From Bradyrhizobium sp. CCBAU 051011 (lineage in GTDB: Bacteria; Pseudomonadota; Alphaproteobacteria; Rhizobiales; Xanthobacteraceae), in the NCBI RefSeq assembly GCF_009930815.1, contig NZ_CP022222.1, forward strand, positions 5,374,501 to 5,438,500: a DNA stretch of 64,000 nucleotides, read 5' to 3'. Position numbers and translations under genes: made by a program. The notes beneath the pieces are model-generated. The model had not been told where the DNA came from. It saw only the letters and a program-made list of their open reading frames with translations, and searched no databases. Shown here piece after piece: positions 9,703 to 18,805 of this stretch (position 1 is its first letter; the number at the start of each line of letters is the position of its first letter).

Positions 9703-10650
9703 GTGATCACGACCCGGCAGCTATGTTATCTTGATGCGCTTGCCCGTCATCAGCATTTCGGACGAGCCGCGGCGGAGTGTTGTGTCAGCCAGCCCGCTCT
9801 TTCAATGCAGATCCACGAACTGGAAGGGCTTCTCGGCATAGAGTTGATCGAGCGGCGTCCGGGCGCGCCGATGTTCACCGAACTTGGCATCGAGATCGCG
9901 CAACGCGCCGGAGTGATCCTTGGTGCAGTGCGCGACCTGACAGACCTGGCTCAACATAGAGCCAAGGTGCTGAGCGGAACGTTGCGCCTTGGCGTCATCC
10001 CGACGCTGGCGCCGTATATATTGCCGCGGTTGCTGCCGCAACTGGAACTCGGGTATCCCGATCTGCGCCTTGATTTGGTGGAAGCGCAGACCAAGGTGCT
10101 GCTCGCGGATCTCGAGCGTGGCGCTCTCGAAGTATTGTTGCTGGCGTTGCCGCTCAAGGCGGCCGCGGTTGAAGTTTTCCACCTCATGAGAGACCGCTTC
10201 CTCTTTGCTGTACCAGCCGACGACCCTCTTCCGGAAACGGCGCGCGTGACGCCCGGCGAGGTGAAGAAGCGTAAGCTCATTCTGCTCGAAGAAGGCCATT
10301 GTCTGCGGGATCAGGCGCTCGACTATTGTGTCAAGGGGCGTTGGACTGTGGCCTCGAGCCTCAGTGCAACGAGCCTTGCAACGGTCATGCAGATGGTGGC
10401 GAGCGGATATGGCGCCACGCTAGTTCCAGAAGTCGCGGCCGATGTCGAGTTGCGCGACGACCGAGTGAAGCTCCTGCGTTTTGTCGAACCGCAACCCGGC
10501 CGCAGTATCGGGCTTGCGTGGCGCCGGACGTCTCCACGCAAGGCCGACTTCCTGGCACTTGGTCAGATGGTGAAGAGCGCGCTGGACGCACCCATCCGGC
10601 CGCAATGTGTCCGCCACGAGCACACGGGCCTGCGAACGAAAATCCAGTGA
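9703..10650 (+). CDS. oxyR: OxyR-type LysR regulator of peroxide stress
   Basis: The 315-residue LysR protein has an N-terminal winged helix (CYLDALARHQHFGRAA) and a substrate-binding domain. It contains EGHCLRDQALDYC, with Cys200 and Cys209 matching the redox disulfide pair of Escherichia coli OxyR (C199/C208). It should sense hydrogen peroxide and activate antioxidant genes. The start is GTG. The gene is divergent from groEL, and no catalase or peroxidase gene lies nearby, so its local target is not obvious. The residues after about 300 are a poorly conserved extension. Confidence 0.9.
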   Translation: MITTRQLCYLDALARHQHFGRAAAECCVSQPALSMQIHELEGLLGIELIERRPGAPMFTELGIEIAQRAGVILGAVRDLTDLAQHRAKVLSGTLRLGVIPTLAPYILPRLLPQLELGYPDLRLDLVEAQTKVLLADLERGALEVLLLALPLKAAAVEVFHLMRDRFLFAVPADDPLPETARVTPGEVKKRKLILLEEGHCLRDQALDYCVKGRWTVASSLSATSLATVMQMVASGYGATLVPEVAADVELRDDRVKLLRFVEPQPGRSIGLAWRRTSPRKADFLALGQMVKSALDAPIRPQCVRHEHTGLRTKIQ

Positions 10651-10992
10651 TTCTGATTTAACCAACGCGCCTTTTCGGGGATTTCCGGTAACTTGCAAAC
10701 ATGAAGGCGGCAAGATACGCAAGGCATCGTGGCATGGTGAAGGCTCGGCTGCGGATTCCAGCGATGGTAGCCAACCGCAGAAGCGACTAAGCTAACCGGC
10801 TTCATCGATCCAGATGTAGCTCCTCGCGCGCCTCAAGGAGGCGGGGTTCCATCCTTCCGCAAGGTGCAGCCATGGTCGTGGCAGCAACTTTCCGAACTTT
10901 CATTGCCGAAAATAATGAGCGATAATCAATAAGCCGGCCGCGGCGGCAAGTGCCGAGCGGACGGAATCGGTGCACGAAGATGGTAAAGGCCG
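10651..10992. other. intergenic stretch without recognised gene
   Basis: No convincing coding frame, repeat or RNA was recognised between oxyR and the next small gene. A 29-codon frame beginning at 10701 has no clear ribosome site or family resemblance. Confidence 0.5.
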
Positions 10993-11325
10993 ATGCCTGA
11001 GCGAACGTACAGTCGAGGCAGCGATATCGATGCCACGAGAGCAAGCGCTCGTTTGGCCGGCCTCGACATCGACATCATTCACCGGCAATCGCCGACTGGT
11101 GATTGGGAGCAGATATCAATCAACCTGCGGGCAACGCCATCCTTCGAAGCGCTCGGGTCCTCGTTCGAGGCGGCTAACCCTTTCACGTTTTGGGTGCAGG
11201 CCACGCGATTCATGTGGATGCCGTGGCTGCTCACGGCGCAGACGATGATGCTGCCGGCAGGCTGGCCGCGAACGCTCCCGAGCGTCGTCCACCCTGAGCA
11301 AGAGGCGCCGACGGCTAACGGTTAG
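10993..11325 (+). CDS. conserved hypothetical protein
   Basis: The 110-residue frame contains ARLAGLDIDIIHRQSPTGD and a C-terminal amphipathic stretch, EAANPFTFWVQATRFMWMPW, which has the look of short conserved proteins of Bradyrhizobium. No function is known to me. The segment NPFTFWVQATRF is loosely reminiscent of phasin-type helices, but that is weak. It ends 11 bases inside the convergent DUF2905 gene. Confidence 0.55.
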   Translation: MPERTYSRGSDIDATRASARLAGLDIDIIHRQSPTGDWEQISINLRATPSFEALGSSFEAANPFTFWVQATRFMWMPWLLTAQTMMLPAGWPRTLPSVVHPEQEAPTANG

Positions 11326-11521
11326 CGAGCCAAAGGATCAGGGAAAGGATCACGCTGACCAGCAGCGATGTTGCGAGCGGGATATAAACGCGGAAGTTGT
11401 CGCGCTCGATGACGGTGTCGCCGGGCAACCGGCCTAAGCCGATCTTGTTGATCACTGGCCATAGCAGCCCAAGCGCAACGAGCGACAAGCCGAAGATGAT
11501 GAGGAGACGCGAGATCGACAT
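11315..11521 (-). CDS. DUF2905 family two-helix membrane protein
   Basis: A 68-residue protein with two membrane helices flanking the family signature GLGRLPGDTVIERDNFRVYIP. DUF2905 proteins are widespread small inner-membrane proteins of unknown function. The start MSISRLL was chosen because it places the first helix directly at the N-terminus, as in the family. It is divergent from the SAM-hydroxide adenosyltransferase gene. Confidence 0.85.
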   Translation of the reverse strand: MSISRLLIIFGLSLVALGLLWPVINKIGLGRLPGDTVIERDNFRVYIPLATSLLVSVILSLILWLANR

Positions 11522-11676
11522 TGCGCCGAGCCTACGATCACAGTGGGCGAGCCGATTGAGGGAGAGCAAGCCGGATTTGGCGTGCTGCTGTGACCGCGGT
11601 CCGTCGTGCGGCTCGGATGAGTCAGTATAGCGTTTTCGAGCGAGGTGGACACACGCAGTTGGGCAGGCTGACACCA

Positions 11677-12405
11677 ATGATTGCCCTGTTCACGGATTTT
11701 GGGTTGCACGGCCCGTATACGGGTCAGATGAAGGCGGTGCTGCACCAGATGGCGCCGCGCATTCCCGTTGTCGACCTCTTCGCCGATGCGCCAGTCAGCA
11801 ATCCCAAGGCATCGGCGTATCTGTTGGCCGCCTATGCTGCATGGTTTCCGGCACGAACCGTCTTTCTCTGCGTTGTCGATCCCGGCGTCGGCGGGACGCG
11901 GCCATCCATTTTTGTCGAAGCCGATGGCCGCTGGTATATCGGCCCCGGCAACGGCTTGTTTGAGCTGATCCGGCGCAGAGCCCAAGAAACGCGCAGCTGG
12001 GACATCGACTGGAAGCCGAAGCATCTCTCGGCCAGCTTTCACGGGCGCGACCTCTTCGCCCCGGTGGCAGCCATGCTGGCGCGCGGTGATCCGCCCCCCG
12101 GCCGGCCACGTCATGATGGCGCAGATCGCAGGGCAGACTGGCCGGATGACCTCTGCGAGATCGTTTACGTCGATCACTACGGCAATGCCATGACCGGGCT
12201 GAGGGCGGCTATGCTGCCGCCCGGCGCAAGGCTGACCGCGGCAGGTCGGGTTCTGGACCGCGCGAGGACCTTCAGCGATCTGCTGCCAGGCGCGGCCTTC
12301 TGGTATGAGAACTCCAACGGGCTTGCCGAAATTGCCGTCAATCAGGGGCGGGCGGACCGCGATCTCGGGCTTGCCATCAGCGGTACCGTCGAGATTGTCG
12401 CATGA
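11677..12405 (+). CDS. SAM-dependent hydroxide adenosyltransferase (DUF62 family)
   Basis: A product of about 242 residues matches the family related to fluorinase/chlorinase that hydrolyses S-adenosylmethionine to adenosine and methionine. Visible signatures are LFTDFG at the N-terminus, VVDPGVGG, FHGRDLFAPVAA and YVDHYGNAMT. The start at 11677 puts the conserved IALFTDFG segment at the N-terminus; the frame is open 87 bases further upstream with no better start. The C-terminal half is somewhat short but intact. Confidence 0.85.
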   Translation: MIALFTDFGLHGPYTGQMKAVLHQMAPRIPVVDLFADAPVSNPKASAYLLAAYAAWFPARTVFLCVVDPGVGGTRPSIFVEADGRWYIGPGNGLFELIRRRAQETRSWDIDWKPKHLSASFHGRDLFAPVAAMLARGDPPPGRPRHDGADRRADWPDDLCEIVYVDHYGNAMTGLRAAMLPPGARLTAAGRVLDRARTFSDLLPGAAFWYENSNGLAEIAVNQGRADRDLGLAISGTVEIVA

Positions 12406-12421
12406 ACAAAGGCCTGCCGCT

Positions 12422-12583
12422 TTGACCCGAAGGCAACATTCGACCAAACAGCGCCCTCATCCGCATCGGCCGAAGCCGCCGGAGCGCCGCGACAAACCGC
12501 AGGCTAGCGCTAACAGGCGCCTTGCGGAGCAGATCCGCAAGATCCTGCGCAAACACTACATGAGCAAATACCGGGTGCAGTGA
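12422..12583 (+). CDS. possible small Arg/Lys-rich protein
   Basis: A 53-codon frame starting with TTG encodes a very basic peptide ending RRLAEQIRKILRKHYMSKYRVQ-type sequence. The helical, charged C-terminus looks more protein-like than random, but the start and ribosome site are weak and no family is recognised. It could be a nucleic-acid-binding small protein or a chance frame. Confidence 0.25.
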   Translation: MTRRQHSTKQRPHPHRPKPPERRDKPQASANRRLAEQIRKILRKHYMSKYRVQ

Positions 12584-13686
12584 AATCGCGAAGTCTGAAC
12601 TTTGAAGCAAGCACTGGGGTGCTACTTTGCATGGGGTTGTTTTCGAGAAACGGCTCTTCAGTCTATACAAATTTGAAGCGGCCGCTATCGGGCCGGCCAA
12701 AAAGCCGAGCAACTACACAGAGCACGACTGGTCCGCTCCCGGAACGACATTCCGGAATCTGCGCATTCGCAAGATTTCTTGCTCCATCATTGCCGAAACT
12801 ACGATCGCACTTGTGTAGCTCTAGGCGCGGGCAGGGCAGCACGTTACTTTGTCTGAGCTTAGTGGATCGACAAGAAGGGTAGGAGTAGGTGCAACATCGC
12901 GGTATTGCAAGAACCCATTCGGTACTGCGACGTCGTACGGGCGAGGCGCAGCATCGCTGAAGCACGAACGGCGATCCGCTTAAGCACTTGAAATGAAAGG
13001 AAAATGCCTCGACTGTCAGCTTGAAACTTCTGTCGGCCCAAAAATCAGCTATACCGGACGAGACGATAAAGTGAAATAATATCAATATGTTAGGTCACAA
13101 ATTTTGCATTGCACCCATGATGGATTGGACCGGGACATCTCAAAAAACGAAAGCGCAGTCAGCACTTAAGCCATGTCTCGATTGGTCATGTCGTACCAAA
13201 TGAAGTACCGCCGCTAGTTCGGAGCTTCGATGAGCAAGCGATTTCGCGCTCCTGCGTTTGTTGAGCGGCTGCAGCGCAGGGCAGGGTAATATGCTATCCG
13301 CCCGGCAGCTGCTGATGCGGCTCCGTCGCTGCATGCAAAGCATGGCGGCGCTATCGCTTCCATTTCGTATTTGCCTGGCGCGCTTTCGGTGCGCGTCCTG
13401 TTTTTGCTCGATTGCTACCGCTGCACTACCTCCACTCCCGGCGGTGATGTTGAATAGTCTGCAATAGGGGAATTCATTCGTTCGCAGGCTTTTGACGCTA
13501 TTCGAGCGATCACAGTCCGACACTTGCTGAACGAAAAGCCGGACCGCTCAGCACACATGTGCATCGTGGTCCGGCTTAGATCTGGCGTCACTGAACCACA
13601 TCAAGCCGCGGCAACATCGGCTGGCCAATGGCAAAGCCGCGCACGCGCCTTGATGTGTCTCAGAAGGTACTGCGTGTCGGCGACGG
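12584..13686. other. 1.1-kb non-coding or degraded stretch
   Basis: The sequence is lower in GC than its neighbours and no frame resembles a known protein. The only structure noticed is the inverted repeat at 13536-13577, listed separately. The stretch may be degraded mobile DNA. Confidence 0.4.
13536..13577. terminator. 10-bp inverted repeat with 22-base loop
   Basis: AAGCCGGACC and GGTCCGGCTT form a perfect 10-bp stem around a 22-base loop. There is no adjoining T-run, so an intrinsic terminator is only one possibility; a small structured RNA or an operator are others. Confidence 0.3.
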
Positions 13687-13752
13687 CTACTTCTTTTTCT
13701 TCTTGCCGGTCGCCTTCTTCGCCTTCTTCGCTTTCTTCGCTTTCTTAGCCAC
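13687..13752 (-). CDS. 21-residue Lys/Ala repeat peptide
   Basis: This very short frame starts with GTG four bases after a strong GGAGGG ribosome site and encodes AKKAKKAKKAKKATGKKKKK. The AKK repeats resemble histone H1-like tails and the small Lys-rich peptides often found in rhizobia. It may bind nucleic acid or acidic surfaces. Low base complexity makes chance or slippage expansion possible, but the ribosome site argues for translation. Confidence 0.5.
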   Translation of the reverse strand: MAKKAKKAKKAKKATGKKKKK

Positions 13753-14115
13753 GTTGCCCTCCGCAATCCCAAGATTGGTTCAATGCAAGTCGACCCTCGA
13801 CGTGCATAAATACAGAGTACACCACAATTGCAAAATTGATACTGCGCGCTTCGAAGAAGGTAAACGGCGGTAAACCATCGCGCGTTGCAGGTGAGCGAAC
13901 CACGATCCGTCGGAGCGATAACTGGACATGGCTTGTTGCCAAGCTGGAGAATATCCGTGACGAGATTGACACGGAGCCATGCCGCCAATGGCAAGCAGCT
14001 TGGAGGTGATGCGATCTTGCTCGGAGCTAAGCGTGCTCCTTGATCAGAGCGCCCGTCATGTTGGTGGCAACTCTGTCTAGGTCGCGCTGATAAAGGCGGG
14101 GGGCTGGAGTGGCGC
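13753..14115. other. intergenic stretch without recognised gene
   Basis: No supported gene was seen between the Lys-rich peptide and the PrtN-like regulator. The region presumably holds the promoter of the peptide gene. Confidence 0.4.
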
Positions 14116-14376
14116 CTAGGTCGTTAAATCCATCATTTCTTTTCTGGCGGCCTCAACTCGAGCGTCCAGATATTTGGCTAGATCCAGAAGATGGACGCCC
14201 TTTGCACATTTCTGGCTTGTTTCCATTCGGACTAGAGGAATTACTATTTCACCTGCGCTGACCTTCTGCACCAGCTTGGTCGGATTTAGGTGTGAAAAAT
14301 AATCCCGACAGACGTCCTCGATCGGGATGATGGCCTTACCTCCATACTGAGCCATCAAAAGAAACGCAGTGTTCAT
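14116..14376 (-). CDS. PrtN-like (pyocin activator family) regulator
   Basis: The protein MNTAFLLMAQYGGKAIIPIE and onward (86 residues from this start) matches the pyocin activator PrtN family: a short DNA-binding module with an N-terminal NTxFLLMA signature and a C-terminal DLAKYLDARVE segment. Family members activate phage-tail or prophage genes in Pseudomonas and occur as prophage remnants elsewhere. Upstream in-frame starts at 14391 (ATG) and 14406 (TTG) are possible. No pyocin or phage genes lie beside it, so it is probably an orphan from an integrated element. Confidence 0.75.
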   Translation of the reverse strand: MNTAFLLMAQYGGKAIIPIEDVCRDYFSHLNPTKLVQKVSAGEIVIPLVRMETSQKCAKGVHLLDLAKYLDARVEAARKEMMDLTT

Positions 14377-14620
14377 TGAGCCACTTTCCATTTTGACCAG
14401 GGCCAAGCAGTGCTTTCACATCTTGTGCGCGGGCAATCGAACATTGGCCTTAACTGCTCGGCAGCCGGCATCAAACTAGAAAACTCTCCGCCTTGGCAGA
14501 TCCTTTTCCGTTGGGGGCGGTATTTGGCTTTCCTAGCGTAATAAAGGGAGGCCCGGCTCGTGCGGCGGCAATAGCATCATGAGGTTGTCAGGTGAGCTGA
14601 AAGAGCCACTCTTCCGTTCT

Positions 14621-14668
14621 AAGCCCGGCAGGACTCGAACCTGCAGCCAGAACGTTATGAGCGGCGGG
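14621..14668 (-). other. tRNA-like 3' fragment with CAT anticodon loop
   Basis: On the minus strand the sequence shows CTCATAA in an anticodon-loop position, then GCAGG-TTCGAGT-CCTGC as a perfect T-arm, then CGGGCTT as the acceptor 3' strand. The 5' half (acceptor, D-arm) is not present next to it. This looks like the 3' end of a CAT-anticodon tRNA (Met or Ile2), the part usually left as an attachment-site duplicate by integrases. Confidence 0.55.
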
Positions 14669-14856
14669 ATAACGATCGGCTTCGTTGATGTTGCTGTCTT
14701 TTTGTCCCAATCCGATCGCGTACGTTGCGCTTCGGTTGGGTCGTTTCTGGTGCGAAACTGGTGCGGTCACGCCTGCTCGTGCAGACGAGTCGGGATTGAC
14801 ATCTATAGGTCTCTATCGCCGAACTCTTTTCAGGATGATCATCGAGCGGATCGACT

Positions 14857-14905
14857 TGGCCCTCTCAAGGCTGAAACAGGGGTTCGATTCCCCTAGGGAG
14901 CGCCA
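14857..14905 (+). other. 3' fragment of a tRNA-Glu (CTC) gene
   Basis: The sequence TGGCC-CTCTCAA-GGCTG forms an anticodon arm with anticodon CTC. An intact T-arm (AGGGG-TTCGATT-CCCCT), acceptor strand AGGGAGC, discriminator G and encoded CCA follow. The expected 5' half (GCTCCCT and D-arm) is absent upstream. A 3' tRNA piece with CCA is the classic attachment scar of an integrated element; the complete gene should be elsewhere. Confidence 0.75.
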
Positions 14906-15287
14906 ATGATTTCAAGCACTTCTGGAATTTCGCGAGTTTCGGTCCAAAGCTGGGTAAGCGCCGCGTAAGCAGTCGCATTGGCTTCGGCGCGATAATTCGA
15001 TTTTCCGGGTATTTTCCAGCGAATTAGTTGTCCTTTGAAATCAGGCAAAACTCTCGATCCGCCGATAATTGAAATTCCCCTTTTATGGGGTGCGCAACTT
15101 GAGGCGCATTGCCGAATTTTGTGAGTTGCCAGATTTGGCCCGTGATCGTGTCCAATAGATATTGATCGCCCCGAAGCAGTGGCTGAGTTTCTACGCCGAT
15201 CGGCTGCAGAGGTATCCGAATTGCTATGACTGCTTTGGTCTGTAACGATGAGCGAGGGGCCCGAAGCACGTTGGACGGGAGAGCAAT
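14906..15287. other. intergenic stretch after the tRNA-Glu fragment
   Basis: Frames on both strands were inspected; none resembles a known protein with confidence. The ribosome site GGGAGAG for the GYD pseudogene lies at its right end. Confidence 0.4.
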
Positions 15288-15651
15288 ATGACGATCTACA
15301 TTTCGCAAGGGCGCTATACTGCGACGGCGATCCGCGCAATGACGGCGAAGCCGGAAAACCGTTCCGAAGCGATCGCCGAGATGCTCGCCGCCGCCGGCGG
15401 TCGTCTAGGTACCTCACGCTGGGACGGTACGATTGGCTGATAATAGCCGAGGCACCCGATGAGCGTACCCTAGTTCGGCTGTACTTGCCGCAGCAGCTGG
15501 CGGAAGCCTGTCAGACATAACTACGACCGTGGCACTCTCGGCCGAGGATACAGTGAAGGCTTTCGGCCAGGCGGGTGAGCTTTCTAAGAGGTTCAGATCG
15601 GCCGGAGCCGACTATTACGGGGTCCCGGTCGAGTTGGCTCAAAACCTGTAA
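15288..15651 (+). pseudogene. GYD-domain protein broken by two frameshifts
   Basis: Three consecutive frames give one recognisable GYD protein. The first starts at the ATG with a good ribosome site (MTIYISQGRYTATAIRAM to about 15400). The second carries the hallmark GRYDWLIIAEAPDE. The third runs AAAGGSLSDITTTVAL to ELAQNL and the stop at 15649. GYD proteins are small alpha-beta barrel-like proteins of poorly defined role. Shifts lie near 15400-15415 and near 15490. Either the gene has decayed or two indels are assembly errors. Confidence 0.7.
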
Positions 15652-15770
15652 AACGCAAAAAACCGACAGCAACGACGATGGAATACCCAACGAGCGCCTC
15701 GAAGCATTTCTGAAGGGGGCGTGAGCGGGAGGGATCGCTCTAATAACCAGCGGGACCTAACTTCGGCTCT

Positions 15771-15882
15771 GGGTCAATCGCGTCATCTTGGTCGTCGGCC
15801 GACTACTTCCGGTCTTCCCCTAACTGCGGACATCACGCTTCGGGACCACCACTTCCGAAAAGTGCCATGAACGGAAGTGCCC
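15771..15882. repeat. dispersed repeat, copy 1
   Basis: The block begins GGGTCAATCGCGTCATCTTG, continues with a CTACTTCCGGTCTTCCCC-type segment, then GCGGACATC and a final CCGAAAAGTGCC. Closely similar blocks occur at 19252 and 20884, and partial ones at 24400 and 29326. This is a multi-copy intergenic repeat of unknown function. Confidence 0.6.
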
Positions 15883-15958
15883 GGTCATTCGATAACCTTG
15901 CCGCGCGCAGTGATTGCCCCTCTCATTCGGGGCCACTGGATGGCGGTACCATTGAAGC

Positions 15959-16189
15959 CTAGGGCTGCTTGTCCGCGGGCGCAGCGAGTACGGCGCCGCC
16001 ATCCGCACGACCGACTTTCGCTCTGTCAAATACCTCGTCCATGATTTCTCGGACGGTGCGGGCGCAGCGACCGCACCGAGCTCTGCAGCCAAGGCAGCTG
16101 TAGACATAGCTGGTGGTTCGGCGCGTCGCAGTCTTGGCGACAGTTCGCACATCGGTGTCGCTTAGGACGTTGCAGGAACAAACGATCAT
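15959..16189 (-). CDS. bfd: bacterioferritin-associated ferredoxin (Bfd-type)
   Basis: The 76-residue protein has CxC at residues 4-6 and CGRC at 39-42, matching the four [2Fe-2S] ligands of Bfd. An extra Cys pair at 32/35 is present. Bfd reduces the iron stored in bacterioferritin so that it can be released, and is usually induced by iron starvation. No bacterioferritin gene is adjacent. The C-terminal 20 residues are an extension beyond the usual domain. Confidence 0.88.
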   Translation of the reverse strand: MIVCSCNVLSDTDVRTVAKTATRRTTSYVYSCLGCRARCGRCARTVREIMDEVFDRAKVGRADGGAVLAAPADKQP

Positions 16190-16295
16190 CGGAAGCCCGC
16201 TAGCTGAGATATCTGCTTTGCCCCTGAAAGCGGACGTTCAACGATGCGGCGACGATGTGTGTTTTGTGCCAGAAGCGGAAGTGGGCAAGCTTTAT

Positions 16296-17816
16296 TCACT
16301 CGCTTCGTCGGCTTGCGCGACCATCGTCCCAATCACCCGCCACGATCGCCTGATAGTCGCTCGGCTGATAGGGCGCGAACAGTTCCTTCAGCGGTGCAAA
16401 GATGCCGCGCTTGCGCAGGGGGTTGGCGCCGAAGTCGCGGAGAAGCTCATCGTGGTAATACAGCATGTGCAATTGAAGACGGGCGCCGCGGGCGGCGCTG
16501 AAGGGCATCCACCCTCGCTTCCAGACCCTCAGTTGCGCGATCTCCGCCAACATGGCTTCCCGGCCAGGAAGGCCAAAGCGCCCAGCGATCAGCTCAGCCA
16601 ACCAGCGCGCTTGCAGGCAATAGGTGAGAATGTTGAGAAAGGTCGACGTGCGACCGATGAAAATCAGGTTCGGCAGGTCGGGATGCAGCATGTGACGGTA
16701 GAGATAGAAGCCGTCCGCGTCCGTACCGAGGGTTTCCCGTGCTTCGTTGGAAAGAAAACTGTAATCGCTGTTCCAGCCGGTACCGAGGACCACGCAGTTA
16801 ACCCTGAGCGTGTCGCCATCTCGCAGGGCGATGCCATCGCGGGTAAAGGCAGCGATCTCGGTGCGGTGCGCCACAATACGGCCCTGGCGGATCAGCCTGT
16901 ACAGCTCGGGGCGGGGCAACATGGTGGCTTCGCCAAAACAGTCTACGTCCACGGGCTTTAGTGGCACCAGGTTCTTACCGTTCGCGATCCTGGTCCCGAG
17001 ACCCCACTGGATAAAGAGAAGGCATTCCACGAGCCGCCAAAAGCTCCACACGAGCGGCTTACCCAGACCATGCAGCCAACGCACCACCGGTGTCGGACGC
17101 ACGTAGGGCGGGGCCAGTGCACCGGTGAATCGGCTCAGCATGCCCCATTTGAAAGGCAGGATTCCGGCGAGGTTGCGCGGCACCGGCCAGTGCGGTTCGC
17201 GAAGAACAATGTGAACGTCGTCGGCCACTGCCGCCGCTTCCAAAGCTGCATCCGTGGCGCTCTTGCCGTAGCCGAGCACGGCTACGCGTTTGCTGTCGAG
17301 CGGCGCGCGGGTCTTCACCTGCGAGATATGCAGGACCTCGCCCTCGAATTCCTGCTGACCGGGGATATCGGGCAAGTTGGGAACATTGGAATAGAGACCG
17401 GTTGCAATCACCACGAGGTCGAAGTCTTCGTGATGCAGCCCACCACTCTCCTCTATGGAGACGGTCCAGCCCGGCGTACCGTCGGATCGTGGGGTCAGCG
17501 CCATCACCTGTGCCCCGAGGCGAATGTGCGAGCGGATCTGGAATCGATCGGCATAGTCCTCCAGGTATTTTTGGAAGATGGGACCCGGCGTGAAATTTGG
17601 AGTGCCCTCGGGCAGCGGCCAGTCCGGGAATTGGTAGAGCTCCTTTTGGACCTGGACACCAAAGTTCGAATAACCGTCCGCCCAGACCCCGCCCAACCGT
17701 TCGGCGCGTTCGAAGATGGTGCAGTCGAGCCCTTCAGCCTGAAGGGTCTTCGCGGTGGCGAGTCCGGCAACTCCCGCCCCGATGATTCCAACGTGCTGTA
17801 CGCCCCTCAGGTCCAC
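16296..17816 (-). CDS. flavin-containing monooxygenase
   Basis: The 506-residue protein has an N-terminal FAD motif (GIIGAGVAGLAT), a second Rossmann NAD(P)H motif (VAVLGYGKSATDAA) and the VLGTGWNSD segment typical of FMO/Baeyer-Villiger-related enzymes. A short hydrophobic region around residues 270-290 (WSFWRLVECLLFIQW) suggests membrane contact. It likely oxygenates a hydrophobic S, N or carbonyl substrate; the substrate cannot be read from sequence. A small membrane protein gene lies 51 bases upstream in the same direction and may be co-transcribed. Confidence 0.85.
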   Translation of the reverse strand: MDLRGVQHVGIIGAGVAGLATAKTLQAEGLDCTIFERAERLGGVWADGYSNFGVQVQKELYQFPDWPLPEGTPNFTPGPIFQKYLEDYADRFQIRSHIRLGAQVMALTPRSDGTPGWTVSIEESGGLHHEDFDLVVIATGLYSNVPNLPDIPGQQEFEGEVLHISQVKTRAPLDSKRVAVLGYGKSATDAALEAAAVADDVHIVLREPHWPVPRNLAGILPFKWGMLSRFTGALAPPYVRPTPVVRWLHGLGKPLVWSFWRLVECLLFIQWGLGTRIANGKNLVPLKPVDVDCFGEATMLPRPELYRLIRQGRIVAHRTEIAAFTRDGIALRDGDTLRVNCVVLGTGWNSDYSFLSNEARETLGTDADGFYLYRHMLHPDLPNLIFIGRTSTFLNILTYCLQARWLAELIAGRFGLPGREAMLAEIAQLRVWKRGWMPFSAARGARLQLHMLYYHDELLRDFGANPLRKRGIFAPLKELFAPYQPSDYQAIVAGDWDDGRASRRSE

Positions 17817-17867
17817 GTGCTGGTGTCCTACTCCTGGCTCGGTGTCCGCTGACGAGCCGGCCGTGGT

Positions 17868-18125
17868 CTATCGCGCCGTGCGCCGCCCTGGGACCAATCG
17901 AGCAACCAGGTAGGCGATCGAACCAAGGACCCAGAGGGCAAGGACCCAGGCCCCAAAGAGAGTCCAGAGGGCGAAGGCCCAAAGACCATAATAGAGTCCG
18001 ATGGCTCTGCCGCCTGTCGTACCGTTGGCCAAAGCGCACACTGCCTGCTGTCGGTAAAGGTAGATGCCGTGCAGCATCCCCAGGATGGCACCAAAGGCGC
18101 TTCCAAGCCAAAGGAAGTAGTCCAT
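17868..18125 (-). CDS. small three-helix membrane protein
   Basis: An 85-residue protein with helices at about residues 4-22, 42-57 and 58-78 and a basic C-terminus (RLVPGRRTAR). No family recognised. It reads into the flavin monooxygenase gene with a 51-base gap, so a shared transcript and a role in supporting that enzyme at the membrane are plausible but unproven. Confidence 0.6.
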   Translation of the reverse strand: MDYFLWLGSAFGAILGMLHGIYLYRQQAVCALANGTTGGRAIGLYYGLWAFALWTLFGAWVLALWVLGSIAYLVARLVPGRRTAR

Positions 18126-18256
18126 GCCAAGTCCCTATGCCGAGGGCCTTCGACTACAGTCGACGCCGAAAGATTAGTCCGATGTTCTCGATGAGTCCAT
18201 CTGACTGCCGGAGCGCGCAGATGTTCCGACCGTGTTGGTCTGCGACTTCTGTTCCG

Positions 18257-18805
18257 GGTCTTGGCCGTGTAAAAACGGTTTCGGAGATAAGCTATCCAGA
18301 GGGCCGGAACGGGTGTGTTTCAGGCCACGATCGCAGCGATCAGTGGCCTGATTCCAATGATATTCATCGCGCGTGTCAGATTATAGGCCAGAACCGAGAG
18401 TGCCATTTCGGCGGCTACTTTCGGAAGCGTTTTGGTCAGGAAGTGCGTCGCCCCCATGCGGGCCTTCATCGTGCCGAACGGATGCTCGACTGTCTCTCGG
18501 CGCTGGCGCATGGCTTGTGGATTTGCATCAAGGCGCTGCTGCACAGCTTCGAGCAGATGCTCATGCTCCCATCGCGGAATCCGCCGCTCTGGCCCCGTCG
18601 TGCACTGGGATTTGAGCGAGCAGTTCTGACAGGCTGTGGTTCAGTAGCGCCTAATCCGCTTACCATCTTCCTCGCCCGTAAAGCGATATAGCAGCCGCTC
18701 GCCAGCGGGACAGCGATAGGCGTCCTCCTCCGGTAAATAGATGAAGTCCTGCTTGCCGAAGCGCCCATCTGACTTGGCACCCGACGTCTGCGGCTTGGGC
18801 AGAGT
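18257..18805 (-). mobile_element. IS1182-family fragment (3' part of element)
   Basis: The left end carries the same 20-bp terminal repeat (GGTCTTGGCCGTGTAAAAAC, 18257-18276) as the complete element at 27762. A 74-codon frame at 18320-18544 is nearly identical to the transposase C-terminus there. Similarity stops abruptly at 18805, and the upstream half of the transposase is absent or frameshifted. It is an old, inactive copy. Confidence 0.85.

Noticed and set aside
13628..13873. plus-strand frame with a Phe-rich hydrophobic run
   Set aside because: The FFFFLPVAFFAFFAFF stretch is the antisense reading of the Lys-rich peptide gene.
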